Positions 1 through 10,828 of a DNA stretch of 64,000 nt are shown piece by piece (positions within the stretch are counted from its first letter, which is position 1; each line of letters starts with the position of its first letter). Source of the stretch: Bolinopsis microptera (taxonomy: Eukaryota > Ctenophora > Tentaculata > Lobata > Bolinopsidae); assembly GCF_026151205.1 (NCBI RefSeq), contig NC_087079.1:14756445-14820444 (forward strand). Reading direction: 5' to 3'. Under the pieces are notes generated by a model. It worked only from the letters and a program-made list of their open reading frames with translations, did no database searches and had not been told where the DNA came from. Position numbers and translations under genes: made by a program.

Positions 1-1925
1 TGGTAGCAGGTAGAAGAACTGATAACTGATAAGACATGGGAGGAGACCAACCGCCTTTGTCGACAGAGGGGATGGATTACTTGAAGGGGATACGTGAAGT
101 TGGGAACTTCGATAGCAGCTGCTAAGAAGGCTGCAGTGTGGGTCTTGAGAATCCAGGATTTCAAGGCAAGAGATTTTGCAACACGCTTAGAGTATATGTA
201 TATATACTCAGAGTATATTTCTAGGTATTGATGATCTAGAAAAGTTTGTTAGACCGGAACAAATGCAAATGACAGAATATAGCGCTGAGTTCAAGAGACG
301 ATTGAACCGGATCGGAGAGTTGTTTAATGACAAGAAAGAAATTTATCATGATGGTATGTTGGCATACAGGTTGTTAACTCAGGCCAACCTGACCAAAGAT
401 CAACAGATATTGATCAAAGCTGCAATGGGGACTCAAGAGTTGACAAGTAAAGCAATTGAGGAAGGTTTGAAGAGGTGTTTCGGTGACGCTGTTTTCTGTC
501 GTAGATCCAGACTGGAGTTAGACACAGTGAAGATTAAGGTAGAACCTGGATCGGATGTGCATTACCATAGGGGTCAGTTTGATGAAAAAGGATACTGACA
601 TCAGTGGTGATAACGGAGAATATACATTCTATCAAGGATACAATAATTGAGGACAAGGAGGAAGGAAATCGTTCTCTTCTGGCGGTTATAACAATTACTC
701 CAATGGCAGAGGGAGATCTGGAAATGACAGCAGACCATGGGAAAGAGACAAACAGCTCAATTCAAAAGAAAGGAATAACTCAGACTACAAAGATGAGTTA
801 AATGCTATCAGTCACAAAACAGGCGATGTAGCAAGATGTTCAATTTGTGATTCGAATAAGCATTTCCGGGCAGATTGTCAACATAATCCCAATGTTAATG
901 ATGTTCGAAAGAAGGATTCGGGCTCAGTGTGTATGTATCAGTCGTGCAGGAAGGGTTAAGAATCAAACAAAATTGACAATGACTACTGTGAGACAGTGCT
1001 GTTAGTCAATGAGACATTGAACAAGGTGTTGATTGACACTGGGACAACCAGTTATGTGTGTGGTGACGTTTAGTTGAACACATTCTTAGAGTCAATGCCT
1101 GAAGAGTTGAAGAAAAAGGTCAGCGAAGTCGAGAGAAACTTGAGTTTTGGTTTTGGAGACGGACACGCGGTTGAATCTATCAAATGTGTCATGTTACCAG
1201 TCAAGTTGTGTAACAGAGATTTCATGTTAGAAACATTTGTGGTTCCAGGAGAATTACCCTTTTTGTTTTCTAGATGTAGCATGAAGCAACTGGGGGTATC
1301 ATTAGACATAGAGAATGATCAGATTATGATTGGCGGAGAACGGCAACAACTGAAAGTGACCAAATCAGGTCATTATGTGGCAGATATCAGGTTATGGGAA
1401 AATATGAGATCAGAGAAATATACCATTGAACAAAATGGTAGGGAAGAGAGTGTAAGGAAAGAAGAGATTGTTGATAGTGATAGTGACAGTGAAGATGAAT
1501 TCTGTCCGAATGAATCAGAGGAAGTAAGCAATGAACCATCAGCAGAAGGAGTGGAAGTTTCGAGTGGAACTGAAACTTAAATAGAAGAATCTGGTAATGT
1601 AGAGACCAGTAGTGAACAAGTGAAGTCAGAAAGTGTCGGTGATGAAAATAGAGACACAAGTGAGCCTGATGAATTTCAGAGTGCTTCTTCGTCTGATGAG
1701 AATCAAGACTGGGTAGAGGTTGTAGTCAAGAGGAATAAGGTATTAGACTTTAAGAGTGAGGATGTCATTAGGTATAAGTCAGCAGATCATACCAACGATG
1801 TGTGGCAGAGAGCAAGTGTAATTGGACCTGGATGGAAAGAAAATTCTGTAATGGAAGGAAGACATCAACGTCTCGAACTTGGGGAAAGAACCAGAAGGTA
1901 CAACAATTCAATTGCGTCTCAGTGA
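1..1925 (+). mobile_element. Decayed LTR-type retroelement, gag/zinc-knuckle/protease part
   Basis: Remnant of a retroelement polyprotein broken into several open frames (263-598, 604-801, 820-960, 1074-1580, 1620-1925). The first frame is a gag-like helical segment. Around 838-880 a CCHC zinc knuckle is readable (CSICDSNKHFRADC), followed near 1030 by LIDTGTTSYVCGD, which carries the DTG active-site triad of a retropepsin. The 1074-1580 frame continues as the C-terminal half of that protease, with a conserved GG and SGHYV near its end, then an acidic serine-rich tail. No reverse transcriptase or integrase is recognisable downstream and no clear LTR pair was found. In-frame stops between the pieces show it is inactive. 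The order gag, zinc knuckle, protease is seen directly; assignment to an LTR superfamily is not possible from this fragment. Confidence 0.7.
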
Positions 1926-2040
1926 GTGTCAAGTGCAGAAAAAATCACATGATTCTCTAGACACAGAGGCTAGTATTGATACGGTGATGATACCAAAGGA
2001 GAGATATGGTGAGGTGTGATGTGTAATCAGTTTATCATTT

Positions 2041-2750
2041 TGTTGAGGCACAGTATGGTCGGAGACAAGTACTGATAAATGGAGACACAGAGTGGTCGGA
2101 GACGAGAGCTGATGAATGGAGACACAGAGCGATCGGAGACAAGTACTGATAAAGGGAGACACAATACGATCGGAGACAAGTACTGATAAATGGAGACACA
2201 GAGGGGTCAGAGACGAAGGCTGATAAATGGAGACACAGAGTGGTCGGAGACGAGAGCTGATAAATGGAGACACAGAGTGGTCGGAGACGAGAGCTGATAA
2301 ACGGAGACACAGAGAGCTGATAAATGGAGACATAGAGTGGTCGGAGACAAGAGCTGATAAATGGAGACACAGAGTGGTCGGAGACGAGAGCTGATAAATG
2401 GAGACACAGAGTGATCGGAGACGAGAGCTGATAAATGGAGACACATAGAGCTGATAAATGGAGACACAGAGTGGTCGGAGACGAGAGCTGATGAATGGAG
2501 ACACAGAGAGCTGATAAATGGAGACACAGACGAGTCAGACACAGAGTGGTCGGAGACGAGAGCTGATAAATGGAGACACAGAGTGATCGGAGACGAGAGC
2601 TGATAAATGGAGACACATAGAGCTGATAAATGGAGACACAGAGTGGTCGGAGACGAGAGCTGATGAATGGAGACACAGAGAGCTGATAAATGGAGACACA
2701 GACGAGTCGGAGGCGTGAGCTGATAAATGGAGACATAGACGAGTAACGGG
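2041..2750. repeat. 37-bp minisatellite
   Basis: Tandem array of a 37-bp unit whose core is GCTGATAAATGGAGACACAG followed by AGTGGTCGGAGAC. Several copies are shortened to about 22 bp and some carry a variant centre (cgatcgg, gggtcag). Because 37 is not a multiple of three and the unit lacks antisense stops, all three minus-strand frames stay open and give repetitive Ser/Leu/Cys peptides. These are artefacts of the repeat. Confidence 0.9.
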
Positions 2751-3400
2751 AGAATGCGGATAGGCAGGAAGGAGATACAGAGTCAGGATGAGTCACAAAA
2801 TTTATATAACAGTCAGAATGAGTCATAAGATTTATATAACATTAGTGATATCGAAATAACAGTGCAATATCATTGATCACAAAAATCAGATAAATCAGAA
2901 ATTATTTGAAACTGAAAGAACTGTCGATATTGAAATAAAAAGTAAAACCAAAGTCTTAATAAATAACTATCGGAGAGTGTTACCCAACAGGGGCGGTGAG
3001 GAGAAGATGGTTAACATACCTGGAGTACAAGAGAGACAGCGAAACTAAACCCACGAACTGAGACGCTATACATCATCTTGTATTCTGAACAGAGATAGAG
3101 AGAGAGATCCAGAGGAAGATAGTCTGGGCGAGGAGTGGAGACATAGAACGAGAGCCAGAAAAAGATAAGTCGAACGACGAACGGAGACTCGAGACTGGAT
3201 CCAGATGAGGATGTTCGGAACGGAGAACGAGACGGAGATAATAAGAGACGAAAGACAAGATAGACAGATGAAGTAAGCTGTTAAGTTTGATGAAACTTTA
3301 TTAAATTATTATAGTGGGGCTTTAAATGCTCTCCATGGTATTTCGGAAGGTTGAGGAAGAGCAGAAAAAGGGTTTTAGAAAGTGTGTTTTAGTATACCAG
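2751..3400. other. Unassigned intergenic stretch
   Basis: No convincing ORF or RNA gene. The left edge repeats two short direct copies of agtcataagatttatataac-type sequence (2790-2840). The centre is purine-rich (gagacagagag-like) and may be degenerate minisatellite. Confidence 0.5.
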
Positions 3401-3740
3401 TATAGTAAAGTTTTAAGAAATATCAAATTTTCATGATCGGGCAAGATTTTCCATTCAGTTAGTGTACCAGCAGTATGATAGAGTTCTAAAAAAGATTAGA
3501 TTTTGTAAAGTTGTAAGCTGTGATCGGGCAAGAGATATGGTCTATAGTAAGAGATTTTCCATTAAATTATTGTACCAGTATAGTAAGGTTCTAAGAAAGA
3601 ACATATTTTGTAAAGTTGTGTAAGCCGTGACCGGGCAAGAGATATGGTCTATAGTAAGAGATTTTCCATTAAATTATTGTACCAGTATAGTAGGGTTCTA
3701 AGAAAGAACATATTTTGTAAAGTTGTGTAAACCGTGATTA
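3400..3740. repeat. About 108-bp tandem repeat, roughly 3 copies
   Basis: Successive copies contain gagatatggtctatagtaag, then a block ending in ttgtaccagtatagta and ttttgtaaagttg. The landmark gggca occurs at 3526 and again at 3634, giving a period of about 108 bp. The first copy is diverged. Confidence 0.8.
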
Positions 3741-4183
3741 ATTGAGATGAATTTAGGGTAATATTGTGTAATATCTAGGTAGTGTAGTGATTATAATAAG
3801 GCGGTCGTGGTGTCCAGTATGTGACGGTAGTATTTTGGGCATATATTGGTATACGACAGTTATTGCAGTTTAAGTGCAGAGAGGTCAGTTTAACATATGT
3901 TTGGGTCAGTACAAGGTTGAATTATGGAGTGTTTACAGAATACTAGTGGTACTATGTTGTGGCTATCGACAGGACAGTTTGCAATTCCCGGGAAATGGTA
4001 GATTGTTTAGACTATCAGGGGCGAGAGGAAAATACGATTAGCCTTTTGAGATCGGGAGTGCCAGTTTACCCGATCGAGAGGGGGGTCATGTTGATACCGG
4101 GCAGGTTCTGTAGCTAGAACCTGTTAAGGTCAGGTCGTTTAGTTAGGTAGCAGGTTATAGTGGTTAGTATAATATTGGCGGCC
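3741..4183. other. Non-coding stretch with one hairpin
   Basis: No gene seen. At 4102-4123 there is an 8-bp perfect inverted repeat (caggttct, loop gtagct, agaacctg). The nearby phrase ttgataccgg recurs at about 5089, so this may be retroelement non-coding DNA. Confidence 0.4.
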
Positions 4184-4880
4184 GTAGAATAGTGGAGCAT
4201 TACGTAGTTACTATTATCAGGCTTGGTTGTGGCCGGGGTCAACAATGGTTGGTCCGACACCAGGGGATGTCTTGACAACACTGGGCTCTGGCAGAGCGAG
4301 AGTCAGCAATGGTTGACTCAGATAGGTAAAGCTAGACTAAGAGTAAGAGCCCGGGAGAAATAGTCAGCGCTGGTTGACTTAGATAGATAAAGCTAGACTA
4401 AGAATAAGAGCCCGGGAGGAATAGTCAGCACTGGTTGACTTAGATAGATAAAGCTAGACTAAGAATAAGAGCCCGGGAGGAATAGTCAGCACTGGTTGAC
4501 TTAGATAGATAAAGCTAGACTAAGAGTAAGAGCCCGGGAGAAATAGTCAGCACTGGTTGACTTAGACAGATAAAGCTAGACTAAGAATAAGAGCCCGGGA
4601 GGAATAGTCAGCAATGGTTGACTTAGATAGGTAAAGCTAGACTAGGATAGTAGTAGAATAGTGGAGCATTACGTAGTTACTATTATCAGGCTTGGTTGTG
4701 GCCGGGGTCAACAATGGTTGGTCCGACACCAGGGGATGTCTTGACAACACTGGGCTCTGGCAGAGCGAGAGTCAGCAATGGTTGACTCAGACAGATAAGG
4801 CTAGACTAAGAGTAAGAGCCCGGGAGGAATAGACAGCAATGGTTGACTCAGATAGGTAAAGCTAGATTAAGGGTAGGATT
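4184..4880. repeat. Nested tandem repeat: 61-bp minisatellite within a 469-bp duplication
   Basis: The 61-bp unit starts gactaagaataagagcccgg and contains agtcagcactggttgact, itself an imperfect inverted repeat. Unit starts are at 4335, 4396, 4457, 4518, 4579 and 4640, exactly 61 bp apart. A longer block starting gtagaatagtggagcatt occurs at 4184 and again at 4653, an offset of 469 bp, so the array lies between two copies of a longer unit. Confidence 0.9.
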
Positions 4881-5407
4881 AACGGCAGGAAGTGTGTTGC
4901 GTAATATTTGAGGCAGTATGAATCGGAGTAATTAGGAATTTGTTGCATAGTATTTGAGGCAATATGAGTCTGAGTGACTAAGCGTTGGTTGAGCAAATAT
5001 TCGATTATTCATTGTTCAGTTAAGTACCTTGGGCACCTTTATTATACCCCTTGTTTGCATTCTCACCCTATTCGATAGAGGGTCATGGTTGATACCGGAC
5101 TAGTGTGAGGGACCAGGACCAGTTATGGTTGGGGCCTGGTGAGCACGGATGGAACGTGTCGTTAGAGGTTTAGAATCGGCAGTGGTTGTTTCAGGGCACC
5201 TAGATTAGGCACGGTCAAGGCGAGTTGACCGTGCTATCCGTGTTTTATGTTGCAGCACTAGATCGCTGGGCGTTTATGGGCGATACGAGTCTGGTTAATT
5301 AGGATTTGAAGTAGAGGTTGTCGAATTATTCATTGTATTGTTTCATAGTTTAACTTTGTTTACCCTTTATTATCACGCTCGTTTCCATTGTCCAAACCCT
5401 TAATTAA
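4881..5407. other. Degenerate repeat-derived spacer
   Basis: Contains two copies of a roughly 50-bp block with atttgaggca (about 4900 and 4950). Two related segments contain gattattcattgt or gaattattcattgt followed by a T-rich ccctttattat stretch (about 5000-5060 and 5315-5400). No gene recognised. Confidence 0.5.
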
Positions 5408-6133
5408 ATGCAAATAAACTTCGAACCGGGAAGCAAGTGTCCACTGCTTACAGAGGATCCACTGAAACACCTTATTGATGACCAAATGAAATCAGGCAGT
5501 TACAGCGCACTAACTGGAAAGGTAAAAGATGTATTTCAGTTTCTATTGTGGAAATCTTCCATACTTCCTGAACACTTCACTAATGAGGATCTAAAAATCA
5601 TAAATAACCATGATCTAGAAAAACTCACCAGTCTATCAATAAAAGGATGCAGCTACAGTAAATCAGTGATGAAACATTACAGTGAACAGCTTTGGCAATC
5701 GTCCATAAACAGCCAGTACCAGCTGGAAGGGTATACAGAGGCACCTACAGTGAGCGCCACAAAGCTCAAGTTTCCGCCCAAAACATCAAGGCAACTTGAA
5801 ACCTTGTTTCTAAGCTTGTTCTATCCGAACAACATAATGAATGAATTTCTACACCGCTTCAAAAGCAGTAAATTCGATTCTCCACTGTGTGATTGTAGGC
5901 GAGGGGCTCAAAATTCACTTCACCTGCTTACTGACTGTCCTGATGTACAAGCAGATAAAAGGAACAAAATGAGTGAGCTTCTTGAAAGACACCCTTTCCA
6001 CAACATCAAAAACCAAGGCTATGGTGGGAACTCAATGTTGATATCATGGAGCAGACTTCGTGAGTTCTTTGATCTAGCACTGGAAATAACAAAGGATGCA
6101 GAAGAATTCCTTCGAATAGAGATAAAACTTTAA
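5408..6133 (+). CDS. C-terminal fragment of a retrotransposon ORF (LINE-type)
   Basis: Open frame of 241 codons beginning at ATG 5408 directly after ttaattaa. Residues about 165-190 contain CDCRRGAQNSLHLLTDCP, a Cys-Cys-His-Cys arrangement typical of the region after the reverse transcriptase or RNase H of non-LTR retrotransposons. The preceding helical stretch (LFYPNNIMNEFLHRF) also fits that context. No reverse-transcriptase catalytic motif is present, so it is the tail of a larger polyprotein. It may belong to the same mobile region as the gag/protease remnant or be a separate insertion. Family assignment is inference; the ORF itself is clear. Confidence 0.6.
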   Translation: MQINFEPGSKCPLLTEDPLKHLIDDQMKSGSYSALTGKVKDVFQFLLWKSSILPEHFTNEDLKIINNHDLEKLTSLSIKGCSYSKSVMKHYSEQLWQSSINSQYQLEGYTEAPTVSATKLKFPPKTSRQLETLFLSLFYPNNIMNEFLHRFKSSKFDSPLCDCRRGAQNSLHLLTDCPDVQADKRNKMSELLERHPFHNIKNQGYGGNSMLISWSRLREFFDLALEITKDAEEFLRIEIKL

Positions 6134-6181
6134 ACAGTTGATTATATTCCAACTACCATAACTACACCATCCCTATGATTA

Positions 6182-6252
6182 GTGAGCCGGGTTCAATGTT
6201 AGACCGGACGAAGCATATATTTCATGAGCCGGGGTCAATGTTAGACCGGACG
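6182..6252. repeat. Two-copy direct repeat of about 40 bp
   Basis: Two adjacent copies of a block containing gtcaatgttagaccggacga, both preceded by gagccggg. It follows the retrotransposon ORF by about 50 bp and is probably part of that element's 3' region. Confidence 0.75.
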
Positions 6253-7152
6253 AAAATATGGCTACATCTCAACAGTGGATAACACAGCAGAGGTTCTATT
6301 ACAGTTAAATTCTGTTACCTGAACTCAACTTAACAGTTCTAATATTATAGCATATACTATAATATTATGAAGATATTTTGTGTCAAAATGAGGCTGTTTA
6401 ATCATTCTTACACACCAAAGGTTGTTGTGTGTTTTTAATTAATTTATTATTGTTAAAAAGTTTATATTGAGAATTTTATACAGTAGTCTATAGACCAATT
6501 AAATTATTTACCGGTCACATATATATGCGGTTTTAAGAATTATATAATGACATTGAATGAACTTATTTATTGAGAATTTAAAGGATTGCTAGTATTTTAT
6601 GTATTTGTTTTCACTTCTGCACGTTTAGGCAGTTGCTCTTGTGACCAGAGTTTTAGAGTTATATATATATATATATGATTTACCTCAGCTGTTTTCTTTC
6701 CTCCAAACTCCGCAGTAAATCAGGGTTTTACTGTATATAACTCAGCCCTAAAACTCTAATAGATCACAAATAAGTTGGGGGAAAGTTTAACAAATGATGG
6801 CAACTCATTAATAGTAATGATGCAACTTCAGTGATATCAGTAGCAAATACACTGTTAGGACCAAGTATGAATCACTAATCACACTGCTGAGTAACTAATC
6901 AAATAGCTGAGTAATTTATGAGTTCAATAAACAATAGTATGATAACAAAGAAATGGGACTAATACCGCTAAAATTACACAACACATTAACATCACCCCCT
7001 CCAATGTGATTAGGACAAAATATCCGCATTTTTGGGCACTAGTTGAACTTAGTTACGGAATCTGAGCTTGAGTCAAAGATTGGATAAAAGGGAAGGGGCT
7101 TGCCCTGCCAAAAGGGGCTTGCCCTGCCAAAAGATATGGAATTTTCAAGGGG
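6253..7152. other. A+T-rich intergenic DNA
   Basis: No gene recognised. It has a short (AT)n tract at 6659-6676, an imperfect inverted repeat around it (gttttagagtta against taactc..ctaaaact), and a doubled 21-bp block containing aaggggcttgccctgcca at about 7093-7132. Confidence 0.5.
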
Positions 7153-7270
7153 TACCAGAGGCGGTTCGTGGGAGCTAGCTTGCAGTTGTGTCGGGCGTCC
7201 AATCGACCGACTCCGGGTGGATTGGGGGCGACTCCATCCCCCTCCCCAACTGCCGGTGGCTATTCGCTGA
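7153..7270 (+). mobile_element. Solo end of a hAT-like element
   Basis: Starts cagaggcggttcgtgggagc and continues with a stretch matching, with scattered differences, the reverse complement of the right end of the 584-bp element at 12372-12955 (shared landmarks: gtgggagct, gcagtt, gtccaatcg versus gtcctatcg). The opposite terminus was not found downstream, so it is a truncated copy. Confidence 0.6.
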
Positions 7271-8890
7271 TGACTGCATACAATACCAGAGCAGAAAGTT
7301 AACTAATTAATTAAATTATTTTAATGTATAAGGCAGGATTTCGGTGCAGATATAACCTGCACCTTTCAAATATTACATCGAAGCTAGAACTTACTATGCA
7401 TATTTACTAGCACATACCCACATGTTTTACACATTACAGTTACAAACAGGGCATGTATGTAATGTATAATACATAATAAGCGACAGCAAACAAAGACGGA
7501 AACTGCAATTGCATTGGAATTTAGAAACTCTTTTGACAAGGCTCCACTATAATTTATCGCTCTATCACAGTTTCCTGATCATTCGTTGAAATCGACTATA
7601 ATATGGGTTTAACAGGCTCAAAGAGTTCCTTATACTAAATTTACCCAATGAACGAAAAAACATACGTAGCGCTCGATTTAGTTGTGAGACCGTATGTACT
7701 GTAATTTTTGCGCGGCGTTAATACTAAAAACTTACTGTATTATAATTATACTAACTCTGTAATAAAAATAATTTGGCTTGTGCCTTATAGTCACTGTGAT
7801 AATTCATAGCATTAATTTAACTAGCACGATGTACTTTATACTGGCCAATCTCTATGAACATAATAGCCTGAGGTCCCCAGGTAAGCTTGCAGTAGCGCGC
7901 GCCCGAAGTGGCGCAAAAGCACATGGTTAGGCAAAGTACTGGACGGCGCTTACTATTTTAAAGTTTTTCGTTACGACTGATCAGTGATCTGTCATTTAAA
8001 CATATTAACCATATGGCATATACAACCATGAAATTGCCCTTCGATATATAATGCAATTGTAGCGCAATGCGTTACTAGACTGGGCCGCGCCGCGCATCCA
8101 ATAATGATTCTCGCAACCACACCTTCGTTAAATTGGTGAAATGCGCTACTGGGCCTCGCTGAGCTGCAAAGAATTGATTGTAGGTTTATAACCTACCAGG
8201 ACGCACGCCGAGTTGCTCTAACCAGAGCCCTCTCGCTTGCAGTAGCGCGCGACCGCGTCACACAGTACGCGTAGACACATGGCTATGTGAACGCGCCGAG
8301 TTGGAACAAATATTTTACGAGTATCACCTGTTAAAAAATTGAAATCGTCAATTGAATATATGATATAACAAATAATGTATAACCGTACGTTGATTCACGA
8401 TGTCTATCTTTCGTATCTTGCGATCTCGCCGATCTGTGTTTGCGAGAAGATGCGCGGCACGGCCCAGTAGTGCATAGCGCTACAAAACCGTACGCAATAT
8501 TTGTTTCAAATATCAAAATTGCAGATGACATGAATTACGAATAAATTTAACTCGGTACTAGGTAATGCATATATGTACTGTGCTAATAAATTATAAAACT
8601 TTATTTTTATCAGCATATCACTAAAAGAAGTTATCAATAAAAAACAGTTAATAGTGATTGGTAAACAATATTAAAACTGCACTGTATATTTTTGCATCAA
8701 GAAATAACTTAAAGTAATTTTGTATTAATTTTGCCTGTCGTTTCACCATAATATTTAATTGCGTGTTTCGTGTTTATAAACACAAAAGCCTAAAGTAAGG
8801 TCCCCGAGTAAAATTTTGCATATACCAGTCATTAGCATTTATACTTTTACTAACTTTTGTGCTGTTCTTGATATTGTTTATGATTTGTTT
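7271..8890. other. Intergenic DNA without a recognisable gene
   Basis: No convincing ORF. A 17-bp string gcttgcagtagcgcgcg occurs twice (about 7887 and 8234) in CpG-containing patches that contrast with the surrounding A+T-rich DNA, perhaps remnants of old mobile elements. Confidence 0.4.
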
Positions 8891-8929
8891 ATCAATAATA
8901 AAGTTCTCGGTGTTTTGTTTGTGACATAA

Positions 8930-9545
8930 AGAAATGGGAACTGCCGGTATTTACTTTCAATGTGGATAAGGCTACCTTCACCCCGGCTGTATTCCTCACA
9001 TCTGGAGGAATGTCTAAAGAGTCAGGAAAACAACAAGAAAAAGGAAGGAGAGGTACCAGTGGCGTAACGAAGGGCCCCGCTGACTCCGCTGTGCAGGGGG
9101 GCGCCGTCTTAGGGGGGCGCCAAATCGTCGTTTGAATGTGGGACAATTTCGAAAACTTAACTAAAGTACTAGCAAAACTGCGCGTTTTGCTCTAGATACA
9201 CACTTTTTTAGAGATTTTACCGGCGTATCCTCTAAAATAACCTAGTTTGTTCAATTTTAGGGAGGGCACCAAAAGGGGAGGGGGCGCCAACAGGGGGGCG
9301 CCTTTCCGGCGGGGGGGGGGGGGGGGGGGGGGGGCGCCAACAGGCAACGTTACGCCACTGAGAGGTTCTGCAATGTAGTAAGACATGTGAGAACAAGGAT
9401 AAGATTTGCAATGTTGAGAACAACTCTTATTGCTCTACGAGGGTACCAAGGAAAGAAGGTGGACACCAAACGTGAGATTCTTCTATCAGAAGTCTCATAC
9501 AACCTCATCCCTGCCCCTATAATGGAGTAGATCATGTGTTTTGTT
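8930..9545 (+). pseudogene. Repeat-derived ORF tail interrupted by a hAT element
   Basis: Before the insertion, 8935-9056 reads as protein (KWELPVFTFNVDKATFTPAV, then FLTSGGMSKESGKQQEKG). After it, 9362-9530 continues as RTRIRFAMLRTTLIALRGYQ and ends SEVSYNLIPAPIME, stop. The two parts are one frame apart when the insertion is ignored, so the copy is broken. A second diverged copy of the last 100 bp lies at 12200-12303, marking this as a multicopy, transposon-associated ORF. The pattern FTP-VF-GGM followed by LR-FAMLR-I-RG resembles a repeat-borne ORF tail I associate with cnidarian genomes, but I cannot name the family. Confidence 0.5.
9057..9360. mobile_element. 304-bp non-autonomous hAT element (MITE)
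   Basis: Inverted termini cagtggcgtaacg at the left and cgttacgccactg at the right. Flanking 8-bp duplications are agaggtac (9049-9056) and agaggttc (9361-9368), one mismatch. Both subterminal regions carry ggggggcgcc blocks, and the left 70 bp match the inverted right end of the 3.4 kb hAT at 52044-55476, so this is probably a deletion derivative of that family. It contains a 24-G run at 9311-9334. An 8-bp target duplication and CAGNGGCG-type ends are characteristic of hAT transposons. Confidence 0.9.
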
Positions 9546-9599
9546 AAAAAATTACATGAAGGTAGATGGTTCATTCCCATGATATGGTTCACTGTTAGT

Positions 9600-10828
9600 A
9601 AAACAAGTAAAACAAATTTAAATTTTGGTATTTATTAATAACAATCAAAACATATCATATCATAAAAATAAAGCCGCGCGTTGGTTGACTGCCTCAGTAT
9701 GGTGAATAATTTAAGCTTGAAGGTGCCCTGCGCATTTACAAAACATTATGCGGCGATCACATGATCACGAGGACCTGTGAGCGCCAAATTTAATTTAAAC
9801 TTTCTAGAAATCGTACATCACTACGAGTTACTCATGCTTTTGAATTATAGGAGTGCGGATTGTCAGGTATTTCATTCATTCATACTTAATCGGTTTAAAA
9901 CTGTATATTTAGAGCTCACTATTGTTTGAACTATGAAAGCAGAACGTAAATAATGGACAATATACCGACGACAATACCAAGGACCCGAGTGCCGCATTGA
10001 CTTTTCCGGATCCGTTTTTACCGAAGGCTTATCCACCAGTTACTCATGCTGCATGTATAGTCTGATAATATTTTGTTTTATCTCTAGCAAGCATTCTGTA
10101 AGTTGGAGTGTCGTACTTATTATAGAAGAGCCAGCCAACCTCCGCATTACAATCTTTTGTATGCCAGGTTCGTTTATAAAATCTAATCATATAATAAGAT
10201 TGATCCAATAGTCTAAGATGAACGGTATATCTTAGCTCATCGTTATTAAAATCCTAATGGATGAATTAATCAAGTAATGTTCCCTTCCAACACAACTAAA
10301 CAACAAACAAATGCTTGCTCACCAGTGGTGACGCAATCGTAGGGGCATGCAGTTGGTTCAGATAACTCTCACCCCGACGACAGCGTCGAGAAATTATCAA
10401 ATTATGCATTTGCGCCATACTGGACACATTTTATATTTAATATTTTGTGGTTTGTAGAAATTAGTGTCATCTAAAGTATAGCTTAACTGGCGAGCAAGCA
10501 TCGTCCCACTCGGCGGGGACGAAAATACCGAGTCCAATCACAGAAAGTTAACCAAAAGATAAAAACAAGAGCTCGGATATCAACAAAAATCACACGCTCC
10601 AGACGACGGGGGAAGAGAGGATAGGAAGTAAGCTGCTGGGCTCAACAAATTTTGATAATTGTAAACAAATTTGTTCTTGTGCCCTATAATAATTTGGTAT
10701 TGAGGTATGACCCTGTACTGTGCGTGATAGTGAAAATGAAAGTGAATGTGAATCTGTAATGCGAACGAAATGAGTTATGGCCAGAACGATTCTTCAATTT
10801 CAAAATAATAAAGTCAAAGGACTCTGTT
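9600..10828. other. Intergenic DNA and 3' region of the minus-strand LINE
   Basis: The right part (about 10680-10828) is probably the 3' untranslated region of the minus-strand retrotransposon. The remainder shows no ORF, repeat array or RNA gene that can be supported. Confidence 0.4.

Noticed and set aside
1929-2826. Long overlapping minus-strand open frames with Ser/Leu/Cys repeats
   Set aside because: They are the translation of the 37-bp minisatellite; all three frames are open because the unit lacks antisense stops.
4335-4645. Possible CRISPR-like array (regular 61-bp repeats)
   Set aside because: Repeats are contiguous without unique spacers, in a eukaryotic genome; a minisatellite.
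4089-5100. Possible LTR pair sharing ttgataccgg
   Set aside because: Similarity is limited to a short phrase; no TG..CA boundaries, primer-binding site or target duplication could be found.
9192-9423. Minus-strand frames with a poly-proline run
   Set aside because: Translation of the 24-G homopolymer within the MITE.
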